From Rotaria sordida (lineage: Eukaryota; Rotifera; Eurotatoria; Philodinida; Philodinidae), in assembly GCA_905250125.1 (NCBI GenBank), contig CAJNOL010000071.1:186001-250000 (forward strand): a stretch of 64,000 bases of DNA, in the 5' to 3' direction. Positions 1-11,868 of the stretch are shown in pieces. How positions within the stretch are numbered: the first letter of the stretch is position 1; each line of letters begins with the position of its first letter. The notes under the pieces were generated by a model that saw only the letters and a list, made by a program, of their open reading frames with translations, did no database searches and was not told the DNA's origin. The translations under genes and the position numbers were made by a program.

Positions 1-1500
1 TCACCAAAAACAGGTCATGTTTGGAACAACCATTGATCATTGCAATACCTAGTGGATTTCATTCGAACTTCTCAAGTCTCACTAAGTTTTTAAAAAACAA
101 ACAAAATCCTTTTGCAATTAAAGTCGAAAAGAATGTTAGTTACATTTGAAGGTTCTAACGTGTTATATGAATTTTGGTTTGATCTCAAATTCCTCTCATT
201 AATTTCTCAAAAATCCGAAATCTTATGAAGAGTTGATACATTCTGTAGTGCTGAACAGTCTGTTTTGATCTTATTAGAGCTGACGTGGTGTTTTGAGATA
301 ATTATTATTTGAATGCAACAAGTACCAACGTAAAAAGCGGAGTGTTCAGTAGGAGTACCAAGTGATGCTGTTCCGATCTATTTTTAACTAATCAATGTTT
401 CTTCATAAATGTTAGCAATTTTTCGATCTTTTTATTTCGTGTGAATTCACTTTTTTATTGTAATCTTTTTTTTTCTTTCATCAAAAACAAAATAAAGAAC
501 ACTACAAATAACTAATAATAAGTTTAACAGTAAAACATAACAAAAATATCTGACGAAATAACAACAATATAATATCAATATTGTTTTGTTACTTTAACTA
601 GTATTGCTTCTCATTGTCTTGTTGCATATAGCGTAGCTCTTAGTAAATGAAGTGTGGATGACGAGAAGACTCGCATCCACATCCACTCTAAACCACATTG
701 ACAACGACACCTACATCTGTGTTGCTGATAATCACGTTTTAACGAAAATGTATACGTCTAACCACTATGGAGTCTGCCAAGTACTCGTAGAAATAAGGCT
801 TTTTATGAGGATTAGTGAGAAAAATTTCGGATCGATTCGAAATTCTGACTGCCCGTTCGAGCCATCGCATAATTCATAGGAGCAGTTCTGTTATTCAGGC
901 TTCTCGACTTACTAATAAGGAAAATATATAATCCATTTTGTAGGAAAATCTTTTCTCCATGTCCTAAAATCAAAAAAAGTAACTCTTACTCTTAGCTAAT
1001 GTTCATTAAATAGGGTATCACGAAAGCAAAACATTAAAAACAGTGAATATTCAACAAGAAAATGTGTCGAAAGAACAAACGCAAAATAGGAAAATGTTGG
1101 TAAGAATCTATCGAATAGCGTTCATAAATTTGCTTTCTAAAATATCTTCCATTTCTGTTAGTGATGAGCAGAACCAATCGTTTTTTGGCCTCGATCAAAA
1201 AAATTTTTGGCCATAATTTCATCCTTAGTAATACATGTACTAGCGAAAAATGCGATATTATTTTCTAGCAGTATCAATGAACTCGAGACATCTTGCACAA
1301 TCCACATGACTCTAATGCCTTTCTTCTTGGAGATTCATTACTTTTTAAATTCACTAATATTTCGTCTATGTTGCACATTTATGTGTTCTACAACTCTGTT
1401 GTTTACAAAAAAAAAATGGATTAATTTTACTATTAAAATTATAACAGCAAATATTGAAGTGATCGTTATTCAATAATTTTCGCACGAACTTATACCGAGT
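1..1500. other. intergenic, no gene recognised
   Basis: No reading frame here has a recognisable family or convincing splice structure. A frame at 652-879 is a little richer in G+C than its surroundings and could be a coding remnant, but its translation matches nothing I know. The rest is AT-rich. Confidence 0.5.
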
Positions 1501-1502
1501 CT

Positions 1503-1850
1503 TTTTAAGTTCGGTGGTAGTGCGAAACCTAAAATGGTTCTTCGCTCAGCTACTTTCTCGGGATCTTTGCAAGGAAATCTTTATGATATCCGTAGGACGA
1601 AAAAGAGTTCCGTATCCAAAATACGAAATCATTCAACCTTAAAAACGAAGCTTTACAGGTTTTTGTGTTATATCCTGGAGGATTCGTATTGATCTTCAAT
1701 GGCGTCGTATTTTGGATACTGAATCATTTTTCATCCTACGGCTCTCAAAAAGGTTTTGTAGCAAAGGTTTCGAAAGTGTATCCGAGTAAAGAACCATTTT
1801 AGGATTTCGCAGTTCTTGCTGAACTCAAAAAAAGGTTCGGTATTAAAATG
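1503..1850. mobile_element. palindromic foldback element (MITE-like)
   Basis: Two arms of about 135 bases (about 1505-1640 and 1715-1848) are reverse complements with scattered mismatches. Both contain TAAAATGGTTCTT near the outer end and GTATCCAAAATACGA near the inner end. The element is locally richer in G+C than its flanks and has no coding frame, which is typical of a non-autonomous inverted-repeat element. I could not define a target-site duplication. Confidence 0.6.
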
Positions 1851-1889
1851 AATTTTTCTTAGAGAGTAGAAACTCATGTGTAAAAACTA

Positions 1890-2960
1890 TAAGAATTTTC
1901 GGCTAATTTTTCCTTCTCACATGATGACAATTTCGAAAATTTCCTTTTTCATAAATCTGAAGATTTCTCCAATAAGATATGTAAGATGTAATCTCATATA
2001 TTATATAAAGAAAAGATAAATCTTCTGTCTATGATAAAAGTCAACGCATACCATGTACTTACGATTTGAAACTATGTCTATTCAAGTACATAGAGTCTCT
2101 TTATTATAAAATACAAATCTTGACGGTGACAAATCAAAAATATTCTTAAAATAAATTAGACTTATTTAGTGGAAATCCGTTGATGTAGACAAAGCAGATT
2201 CTTGTTCTATCACAATTACATTTGGTGGTCCAACTCATATGCATATAAATAAGAAAAAAATTATGCCTAAAACAAGCATTATAATAGTACGAAATAGTTG
2301 TAATTCAATTGCAAGAAGTTTTTGCCATTCAACATCTAAATATGAACTAAATCAGGAAGAGTATATCAAAAGACAATAAAACAATTGATGTAATAATTGA
2401 AAGAAGATTTTCCGTCAATACATGTGTGTGTTGCACAAGTTCGAGATTTCCAATAACAACAAACTATACATAAAAAAAAACATAATTTACGTATAACTAA
2501 TCATTTGTTAGACTCTTACCAACAGTGAATATTGATATCTAACTTATTATAAAGAAAACAGAGCAATATGACCAGCTAATAAAAATGAAAATTGTATACT
2601 TAATGTCATACTTCATGTTTCAACACCAATAATAACAAATGTAAATATCATTTCCTTAATTGCTATTACAGGAATATGTGATCTTGGTGAAACATGTTGC
2701 CATTGTTGACTTTAAGTTGTAATTCCTTTACCATTATGAGCATCCTCCATGATTCAGATATAGAATATTAAAAGTTTGTAAATACCTAAAAATAATGAAC
2801 ATGTATCGAGTTTTTATAAAATAGATGATAATATAACAAATCATGGTTGTCTAAGATACAAATCAAATATTAATAAAAGAAATCATTTCTTCTTTCGATA
2901 TCTCATAATAATGATGGTATGGCTCTGCCAATTCGGCTGAAATTTTCTCTTGAAATAGAT
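1890..2960 (-). pseudogene. decayed duplicate of four-TM membrane protein gene
   Basis: This stretch aligns with 4880-6050 along its length: the flank (GAAGAT then TAAGATATG and AAGATGTAATCTCA), the terminal exon, the splice region (ACTCTTACCAACAGTGAA in both) and the upstream exon at about 2560-2750. Read on the minus strand, the upstream exon still spells a VET-x-SMTLS segment, but the Trp codon is TGA and further stops follow; the terminal exon is also frame-broken. It is a diverged, dead copy about 2.95 kb from its partner, so the two arose by duplication. Confidence 0.6.
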
Positions 2961-3049
2961 CTTGATAAGTTTTACTCATAATTAAATGCTCGTCTCAAAA
3001 TATTGAGACATTGGAATTTTATGAACTATCGAATACACGGACAAGTTGC

Positions 3050-4725
3050 CATTTTGACCAACTTTGGTACTTTATAACTTTTGATTGGAATGAGTAGAGG
3101 TCTAAAATTTTGACTGTAGGAAGAAATCTTAGAGATGTATCTTCTTTGAAAACTTCAGTTCTCTACATCGTCTCGTTCAGTCAGAAATATCGTCTCAAAA
3201 ATAGATTTTTGATAAGAATGAAGGTTTTTAGGAAAGGTTATCTTCCAAGAAATAGGACAGTTTGAGAGCTAGTCTTTAGAAGTCGGAAGTAGCCTCTGTG
3301 GTCTACACTAACATAAAAAGAACTAGCGCTGGATCTCCAGAAACTGCTTGCAACGAAAGTCATCTTTAGGAGGTTCATATGAGGTACATAAGCTTGTTAC
3401 ACTATTTTTCACGTTTGATTTAAAATCTTTTCTAGCTATTAGTTATAGGCAATCTTTGATAGAGAACACAATAATCATGTTCGTCTCTCTATATCCCAAA
3501 GTTAAATGCGCTACAAATCGAAAACATACTAAACGAAGAGAAATTGTGAGAAATATTTGAATTATTCATTGAATCAGTGTCCTTAGCAATTGTTGAAATT
3601 GAATGAATATCAATAAAACTTCTTGATGCACCATTGCTATCGATACTAGAATTATCATAAGTTTGATCGAAAATGTATGATGATACACCATGTCTAGGAA
3701 TATATTCGAAATAGTTTTGATTAATCAGTATAAATTTGTATTGTATACATCCTAACTAAGGTTTTTTTGGTAAAAAAAATATATGTGTGAATAATAAGAT
3801 ATTGTTTTTTTCCATTGTAAACACGTCTTCTTATAGTGTAGAAAAATACATGATTGTTTATTTGACAGAATAAAAATAATATAGCAGATAAAATATACAC
3901 CATACCACAGAACAATCAAAAAGTTAGTAATCGTTAAGTAATGAAAATAGAAGAAAAAAACATATTATATACATTCTGAAGTGTAATAGTTAGTAAAAAT
4001 CAGGACTCATTTAGTAATATACTGAATTATCATCACAAGTTTCTTTACAACGGTTTACTTTCTCGTCTATGAACAACATCGTATGTTTTTTCTTGTCGAA
4101 TATTTTACATTGTAATCAAAGTAGTTATTCAATATGTGCTCTTATTGAGCACTGAAAGTATTCTTTTGCATATAAGCCTCACGATATTTTCTGAAAGCTA
4201 TGAGAAAATGATTAGATAAAAACAAGACAAAAATGGATTAGAAATCATTATATAACTAAAGTACACATTCAAACAAAACTTGAATGTGAAAAGCAAAAAT
4301 TGTTCTTATTTAATATTATTGAAAGTAAAATAGATGTTTTCAAGTAAGATCTAATAGCTAAAAAAAAGGCTATGAATCGAACACGAAAAGTCCTGCACAA
4401 AGTTTATGTACATCATACGAATCTTCTAAAGATAACTGTCATTGCAAACCGTTTCTGGAAATCCGACACTAGTTCTTTTTATGTTAGTGTAGACCACAGA
4501 GACTACTTCCAACTTCTAAAGGCTAGCTCTCAAACTGTCCTATTTCTTGGGAGATAACCTTTCCTAAAAACTTCTATTCTTATCAAAAATCCATTTTTAA
4601 GACAATCTTTCTGACCAAACGAGATGATGTAGAGAACTAAATTTTTCAAAGAAGATACATCTCCAATTCTTAAAATATGACTCCATCAAAAGTCCTTCCC
4701 CGGTCAAAATGGTAATTTTTAGGAT
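3050..4725. mobile_element. inverted-repeat (foldback) element between two gene copies
   Basis: Arms of roughly 280-300 bases at about 3050-3350 and 4440-4725 are inverted copies. Both carry TGGTCTACACTAACATAAAA (or its complement), GATGTATCTTCTTTGAAAA and CCAAGAAATAGGACAGTTTG. About 1.1 kb of AT-rich DNA without a usable frame lies between them. The element lies between the two duplicated copies of the four-TM gene. No transposase frame is visible, so it is non-autonomous or decayed. Confidence 0.6.
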
Positions 4726-5211
4726 TTTTCGTAAGACATTCATAAAAATCGAGTGTTTAATATTTTTTAACACGGTTTACGTCAAAATTCATAAAACTTT
4801 TCCATCTAAAGCATATTTTAGATTGAACCAAATCTTACGACCTTGATTAAGCAAGTTCGATCGTCAGTTATATGGACTGGCTCATATGATGATGATTCTG
4901 ACAATTTTACTTTTTCAGAAATCTGAAGATGTTTCTAATAAGATATGCAAGATGTAATCTCACATTTTAAATAAAGAAAAGACAAGTTTTTTGTTAATGC
5001 TAGAAGTAAGTCTATACTATATAATAAAATTTTCAATGATATCTTTTCAAGTACATAGTATCTTTTTATTATAAAATAGAAAGCTTGACAACAACAAATC
5101 AAAAATATTGTTAAGATAAATGTAACAGTTCATTTATTAATAATACGATGGTGTAGGCAAACCAGGTATCTGTCCTGCCACAAATATATTTGGTGGTGGT
5201 TGTAATGGTCC

Positions 5212-5878
5212 TTATCGAGGTTTCAGTTCCATTATAGCTTGTGGATTGATATCTCTTGATGTGTTCCTTACTCTTACAGCGGCATATAAATAAATAATAA
5301 AATAGAGTACGCCCAAAGCAAGCATTACAGCAGCACAAGATAGTTGTACTTTAATTGCAGTAAGTTTTGCCTGTAGAATATTGAGAGAAGAAAAATTCGA
5401 GAAAACGTCCCAGTGCCAGTTAAAAAACAGATCAAAACATGTGGTATATGACCAAAAGCATGACGAAGGACTACGAAGAAACTGAACATCATAATACAAT
5501 AAAACACTTGATGCAATAATTGTAATTATATTTTCTACTAATGCATGAGTTGCACAACCTTGAGCATCTCGACAACAACAAACTATAACCAAACAAAAAA
5601 GATAATTTATATATAAATAATCATTTTATTACACTCTTACCAACAGTGAACGTTGATATCCAAGTTATTGTAAAGAAAAAAGAAGCAATATAACCAATAA
5701 ATCAAAATGATTGTTGTACACTTAAAAGCATACTCCATGTTTCAATGCCAACAATAGCCCATGTAAGTATCATTTGGCTAGTTGCAATTAGAGCAACAGG
5801 TCCTGCCGGCCAAACTTGTTTCCATAATTGATATTGATTTTGAGTTACAATATTTTGATTGTAATAAGAGTACTGCAT
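5212..5878 (-). pseudogene. four-transmembrane protein gene with one in-frame TGA
   Basis: Exon 1 (5641-5878) starts MQYSYYNQN and ends at a GTAAGAG donor; exon 2 (5212-5582) begins after a TATAG acceptor and runs to a TAA after the residues ELKPR. Joined, they give 203 codons with intact phase. Four hydrophobic segments are visible: ALIATSQMILTWAIVG, FIGYIASFFFTITW, ENIITIIASSVLLYY and VQLSCAAVMLALGVLYFIIY, with a Cys-rich CCCRDAQGC loop between TM2 and TM3. The single defect is TGA at about codon 59 (5702-5704), one base from TGG. I do not recognise the family; it resembles generic tetraspan proteins. A degraded paralogue lies at 1890-2960. It may be a recent nonsense allele rather than an old pseudogene. 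Confidence 0.5.
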
Positions 5879-6060
5879 GATTCAAATGCAGAATACTTAA
5901 TGTCTATGAATATTCAAAAAGCATGAGAATGTCTAGAATTTATATATAATAGGTAATAGGATACGTCATGGTTGTCTAAGATATAAACCAAACATTAATA
6001 AAACAACTCTTCTTTTTTTTTGTCTTTTGATATCTCATGATAAGAATGATTCAAGCTCAA

Positions 6061-7294
6061 GTGATACCTATATATATATGTTAAATAAATATTAAGATAA
6101 AAAGAAAAAGAAGTAAAACTCCGAATATTTTCTGATTTATATATGCTAATCATGCCAGATTAAATCGATATGAATATTTGACTTTCAATTGTCAACTAAG
6201 AAGCAAATAGAAAAAGAAAATTCTTTATATAAAACTGATCAGACTACTTAATACTATTATACTCGTATACATTTCATCGATTTTATCTTTTGAAATTGTT
6301 TTTTTATTGTAGTTTTGCATAAGAACTCACCTAGTTTGGTAATAAATGAGAGTACAAGCAAGGCATCACTATGTCTGTACACGAGGCAAAGATTCTAGTT
6401 TATAAATTGGTACAATTCACTTTTTTTTTTAAATAGTAAGTCAAATGTTTATGCGATGAAATCCATGTACAATGTCACATGAAGTAAAAGATAAAAAGTA
6501 GCTTAATCTCAAGTGCAACATAGTTTCATTTTTCGAAAGAAAGTTTTATCATATATCAAACGAGACAAGTAGTCAATGCGGAGTCAAATTGTCGATGGTA
6601 TTTCAGAGTCACCAAGCTTGACGAAACTCTTGTTGCGAGGATTGATGAGCAAAAAAACCGACGTAAAGCATTCAGCTTCTCCAGAAAAAGACGAAAATTT
6701 TCCAACATTAGGAGAGGTTCAGGGTGTGATCTTTCGCTCGCTCAAAATACCCATTCGCATTGTATACAAAAATGGAATTATATTCATATAGCTTCAAACT
6801 CTGCGTAGTGATATTTCTCAACATCATTAAATTTTTTTTGTTTTTATATTGATTATTTATTCAGTTCATTTTCAGGCACCGTCGATGTACGCCCTCTTCT
6901 ATTCATACAGATGGTTTTTGATGACTAAATATCTGTAAAATGTGTTTAAGACACAAAAATTAGTTCTTTTTTCAAAGATATTTAGAGCTTGTTTTCTCTA
7001 AAAAAATTATTTTTTTTGACTGAATATATGACTAGAATAAAAGATTTTTGTTATTTGAAAATTCCGAAATTCATGTAGATATTATTGTGAGAAAACATAA
7101 GTAATAATTCGTTTTGTGAAATTCACAAAAATTCTCTATTTTCATTACATTTTAGTGGCAAGTTGTAAAATTTTGATTGGTAGATTCAAATAAGTATGTT
7201 AATTTAAATCGAATCAAATTCAAAATTATTTTTCTAGTGAAGATAAAATAAAGTTTTTTTGTTTTTTGTTTTTTTTATATAAATTATTTTCTTC
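6061..7294. other. intergenic
   Basis: AT-rich DNA ahead of the ACT-domain gene. A frame at 6576-6791 encodes a 71-residue, Lys/Ser-rich peptide with no recognised family and no clear splice partner; I do not call it a gene. The last 60 bases before the next start are T-rich. Confidence 0.4.
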
Positions 7295-7690
7295 ATGTCA
7301 AAATCTACAACACTAACACTTAATGTTTTGAAAGAAAATTTTATTATTTGTCGTCTTCCATCTTCATCATCAGTGCCATCATGGGCATTCAATGGTCCAT
7401 TTTGTTCAATAACAAAAACAAATGATGAGCTATCAATAATTACAATTGATAATGATCAATTACCAAAAGATATTCAATGTGAACGAAATTGGAAATGTTT
7501 CAAATTTCTAGGTCCATTTTCATTTGATATGACAGGTGTCTTAACATCGATACTTAATCCATTAGCTAAAGCAGATATTGGTATATTAGCAATATCAACA
7601 TTTGATACAGATTATGTCATGGTTAAAGATAAACATTTAGATATGGCTATTGATGTATTAAAACAAAATGGACATAAAGTTAATATGTAA
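7295..7690 (+). CDS. ACT-domain protein, bacterial ACT_7 type (CASTOR-related fold)
   Basis: An intronless 131-residue protein. The order of motifs matches short bacterial ACT_7-type proteins: a strand with FIICRLP, then PSWAF-NGPF, a T-x-DELS-I segment, the ERNWKCFKFLGPF block, TGVLTSILNPLAKADIGILAISTFDTDYVMVK and a final helix DMAIDVLKQNGH. The GVL-S-L-PLA---I-I-A-STFDTDY-LV signature is the second ACT half that binds small ligands such as amino acids in relatives. In animals the related CASTOR proteins are longer (two ACT pairs) and sense arginine for mTORC1; this one has the short bacterial architecture. Its ligand cannot be read from sequence. The start ATG follows a T-rich leader and is the only one giving the full domain. 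The lack of introns and the bacterial-like layout make horizontal transfer plausible, though its codon use is as AT-rich as its neighbours. Confidence 0.8.
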   Translation: MSKSTTLTLNVLKENFIICRLPSSSSVPSWAFNGPFCSITKTNDELSIITIDNDQLPKDIQCERNWKCFKFLGPFSFDMTGVLTSILNPLAKADIGILAISTFDTDYVMVKDKHLDMAIDVLKQNGHKVNM

Positions 7691-7799
7691 TTGTTTTAAA
7701 ATAATTGAAAAATAAAGAAAGAATTTTGAATAATAAAAATCATACAATGTGGTGGATTAAGAACAATATATTTTTGACTTTTTTTTAATAATGTTAAGT

Positions 7800-9075
7800 A
7801 ATCAGCTCAAATCTAGATAGCGATTTTAATAGTCAATAGGATTTTCAAACTAATACATTCTATAGCAAGTTTTCATCGATGAACTATGATGACAAGATTT
7901 CTCAAAAAAAAAACCGAAGACAGTCGTTTTCAAGTCTCAGAAAACTTTAACGAAACTATTTGTTAACAATGTTATTTTAATAAAGAATACAAAATGAAGA
8001 ATCGCCATATTTCCTACAATCTTTTCTTAAAAAGTTAAAAGTAATACAAAAACAGAAAAGAAGACGTTTTTTGACCAGTTGTTTCATAAATTTTGTTTTT
8101 TTATACGGTTTTTGTCATATTTTTAACTTTTTAAAGAAAATAACTCTGACCGAGTTATCTAGGATCTAAAAACAACATTGTCTAGTTCAGCCTGTCCTGC
8201 TAAAATGGGCCATGCTTGGCTAAAGTTGCGCAGAAGATTTCTCGAGCATGTGGCAACCGAATTCATTTATTCAAAAATTTTTTATAGGTTTTCGTATATT
8301 CCCTATCAATTGATATCATTTATTTTGAAAAAGAACGAGAATAAATGGTAGTCACCAGCCAAAATCAAGTGTTTTTGGTGCGAAAATGGTGAAAAAAGGG
8401 CCTTACTGTCCACAATCATATTTCGGACAGTACGTGGTCATTTAAAAAGATGGAAATAATAGTAGGACTATCGAAGATTGAACTACTATTTGACATCAAT
8501 AGATCATCTCGTTTTGTTGTTAAAGCTATAAAAAAATGTGCCTTTTTAGAGAGCTGAAAAAAAATCGATGAGTGCGTTACCAAGTGCTGAGTGCGTTACC
8601 GTAATGATTTGGTAATAATTGTTTGTGAGAACAAACTTTCAAAAAAAGAATTTTATGATTCAATGGTCTAATGTCTTGGCGTCATACACAAATAAAAATA
8701 TTTTCTTTCGAGCGAGTAACTTGCCAGGAATATGAACTTTTTTGGGGTCACTCTCATGAAAGGGTCCTTTTGAATGAGTGCGTTACCACGCTTTTCAGTC
8801 CTTCTAGAATCGTCACAATTCGAGCAAATGAAATGAAAATTTTAGTGGAACTACAACTTCCATATATCTTACTGAAGTATAAATTTCAGCTGGTTGTCAT
8901 ATTGTTTTGATGACTTATGACAACTCGAAAGTCAAAAAGTAGTGAGTGCGTTACCTGTGGACACGCTGAGTTGTTTTAGATACCTTTCCATCATAGTTCA
9001 TCTATGAAATCTTGCAATAGATAGCATTAGATAGAAAACTCCGTTGGCTATTAAAATCATTATCTGGATTTCAAC
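7800..9075. mobile_element. foldback element with internal GAGTGCGTTACC repeats
   Basis: Terminal inverted repeats of about 95 bases lie at about 7805-7900 and 8980-9070; both hold the TGAACTATGATG block and an ATTTTAATAG block. Inside, the 12-mer GAGTGCGTTACC occurs four times at about 8571, 8588, 8777 and 8944, irregularly spaced. No transposase frame is visible; the ORF at 8671-8910 is not a recognised protein. It is probably a non-autonomous DNA element about 1.27 kb long. Confidence 0.55.
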
Positions 9076-9593
9076 TATATGTTTAACATTATAAAAAAAA
9101 TATATCAAAAATATATTGTTCGTAAATTTTTATCCATTATCTTAGTTACTTCCACAATAAATTACTAAATCGATAACTTTCTATATAAAGATGTCATAGA
9201 TGAACAGTGAGGAGAGAGCTCTCCTACATAGAAAGTTGAAAGTGACTGGTTTCAAATCTGAGAAGACTTTGCGAAAATGATGTTATTCACGCTATTATCT
9301 TAAAAAATACTTAATTCCGAATAAAATGAGGACTTATTGTTTTGTTTTCTATGATCTTCCATTCACAAGTAATAAATATAACAGAAAACGAAAGAATATA
9401 GTTATTATTTGATGTTTAACAACTTTTTGAGAAATTTCGAATGTCTTTTTTTGGGACGTTTGTAATTTTTTACGAAAAACTTGTAGAAAATACGGTAAAT
9501 CGTTTGTTTATTCGGAATTGAATATTCTTGAAAATGATACCATGAACAAAATCATTTTCACAAAGAGTAGGATGTGGGTGAAATGATGCCTAC

Positions 9594-10078
9594 TAGGGGT
9601 GGGAAGTTACCGTTACCCGGGAGTTACGTTACCGGGTAACTAGTAACTTTTGAGTTACTAGTTACCGAGTAACTAGTAACGCCGGAGTTACCAGTTACCA
9701 GGTAACTAGTAACTTCGAAGTTACTAGTTACTTTTTGTAGGTAACTTGTCTAAAAAGTCGAGATATCGCTTCCTAATGACTGAATATCATCTATTCATCA
9801 CTCAATTAAATTACGAGTTACTTGGTAACTAGTAACTCATATGTGCGTTACTAGTTACTCGGTAACTCGTGAGCTGAATAAGTACTGTAATGATGGTATT
9901 CACTCATTAGGAAGCGATATCTCCACTTTTTAGACAAGTTACCTACCAAAAGTAACTAGTAACTCCGAAGTTACTAGTTACCTGGTAACTGGTAACTCCG
10001 ACGTTACTAGTTACTCGGTAACTAGTAACTTGCGAGTTACTAGTTACTTGGTAACGTAACGGTAACTTCCCACCCCTA
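9594..10078. mobile_element. hAT-like palindromic MITE with 8-bp TSD
   Basis: A 485-bp near-perfect palindrome. It begins TAGGGGTGGGAAGTTACCGT and ends with the reverse complement. It is flanked on both sides by ATGCCTAC (9586-9593 and 10079-10086), an 8-bp direct repeat as made by hAT-superfamily insertion. The arms are packed with GTTACTAGTTAC and GGTAACTAGTAAC units. Near the centre the arms share TTCCTAATGA and GCGATATC blocks. There is no coding capacity, so it must be mobilised in trans. Family assignment rests on the TSD length and the GGGGTGGG terminus. Confidence 0.85.
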
Positions 10079-10086
10079 ATGCCTAC

Positions 10087-11480
10087 AATCACATTCTTCG
10101 CTTTTCAAAGAACTTTTTCTTATTGGAACACAATTCAAACGATTAGCACCTGTTAAATTATTATCTAACGGTGATTTCCTGCGAAGATTCATCGTTTTAT
10201 GAAAGCCTTTGCTTATCAAGACTGATCCTAGAAAAGTAAAGTATTCAGCATCAATGAATAGAAAATTTCGTACCCTCTCCTTTTTCGATCTTTTGGAAGT
10301 TCGTGATAATATCGTTAAGAAAAAAAAGATTTGGAACTAACACTTTCTGGTATTTTTGGATGCATTTTCAAAAATTGTTTTTCCAAAGCCAAACTTGGTG
10401 TATGAAATGTTCATTCTCATGCTGTCGAATACAGCATCTAATTCTGAACGAAATTAAACGGTAAAAGTGATTAGGTTGTGTCGAATGAAAAAAGAACTAT
10501 CACATAATCCTATCAAAAAAAAAAGGATGTTTAACTATGTTTTCACATTTTTTACGTCCAGATTTTTTCGCAGGTACTTCATTGAAAATCGTGAAATATA
10601 TATCAAAAGAGGTAGAGAATTTTGTAACATATGGGAAATTTCAGCGAAACTTTTGCTAAAAAATTTGAATCATTTTTTCTCGTTTTTGATATTCGCAATT
10701 AGACGATTGAGAGTAGATATTAACCTTTTGAATTATGCTTCAAAAAGAAAAAGTTCATTAATGAAAAATTCTCTATCGAATAAGCATAAAATAAATTTCT
10801 GAAAGTATATCTACAGTAACTTTCAAAATTATTCTCTCAGGTTTATTTTCTATTTGTTTCGACTTGTGTAATTCAAATAGAATTTTATTTGCAAATTTGA
10901 GAAGTTGAAAAACTTGCTTTTGAATTTTTCAGAGATTCTATTCTTGAAAAAGTAGCACTCATTTTCATCTTGAAAAATTCGTGTTAGAAGTAAAATTTTC
11001 TATACAAATCATTATTTGAATTCTTATTAGCAGTTACGACAGTAAAAAAAAATTGAAAATAAATCTAGATGGATAATTTTGAGAGTCACTGTAAGTGTCC
11101 GAAATGATTTTATTTCATTTAATCGGCACCGCTCGTTATATGACGACAATGATATGTGTTACAATCATCAATAATATAGCAAAAAAAATAATCAAATTAA
11201 CTACTTAGAAGAGAACTAATATTGCTCTCATCGTCATGAAACCAAGATTTTTTTTATTTATATAAGCATATCTATTATGAAGAATTTCAATAACAAGTTT
11301 ATATTCTTTTGATTTGTTTCAATAACTTGTTGGTTTTCGATGTGTATATCACATATTCGTGAATTGTATTCCACAGATCTCAATAAAATTTTATTTGAAT
11401 ATTCTATACATTAAATAATTGTTTATTTTCGAAGAAAATCTCTATGAAAAAGCTTCAATCAATAAAGAATGTCGCATAAG
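10087..11480. other. intergenic
   Basis: AT-rich sequence without recognisable exons. The ORF at 10467-10802 is Lys/Phe-rich with low-complexity codons and looks like chance; I see no gene. Confidence 0.45.
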
Positions 11481-11484
11481 TTCA

Positions 11485-11868
11485 GGACGTCAACAAAAAT
11501 TAGTTTATATGTAAACAACGAGTGATCTCTCCCCAATTGTATCTCTATGAACTTCGAATATTTAGGACGATGTTTTAAATAGTATATTGTTCAAGAACAT
11601 TATCTTTTTTAATAATAGTCATGTAAATAGAAGAAACATTATCATTACATACGAAGAATTCATAGTTCAATAAAACTTCTTAAAAAAAAAATACTAGTCG
11701 ATTTCGAGATTTTAATTATCAGGTTTCTTCTGTTTGTATAATTATTGTTAAAAGAGATAATGTCATTTAAAACATCGTCCTAAATATTCGGATCTCACAT
11801 AGATATAATTGTGTAAGGATCACTCTTTGTTTATACATGAACAAATAGAACACTCTTTATTAGTTAAT
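11485..11868. mobile_element. short inverted-repeat element (MITE-like)
   Basis: Arms at about 11495-11600 and 11765-11862 are inverted copies: AATATTTAGGACGATGTTTTA and its complement are exact, with weaker matching through AGTGATC and the TATCTCTATG block. The loop is about 170 bases of AT-rich DNA. There is no coding frame. Confidence 0.55.

Noticed and set aside
652-879. 75-residue ORF with higher G+C
   Set aside because: No family, no splice context and stops immediately around it. Kept only as a possible remnant.
9594-10078. Telomere-like or CRISPR-like repeat array
   Set aside because: The GTAAC units are symmetric around a centre with terminal repeats and an 8-bp target duplication, so a transposon explains them. 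They have neither constant repeats with unique spacers nor telomeric polarity.
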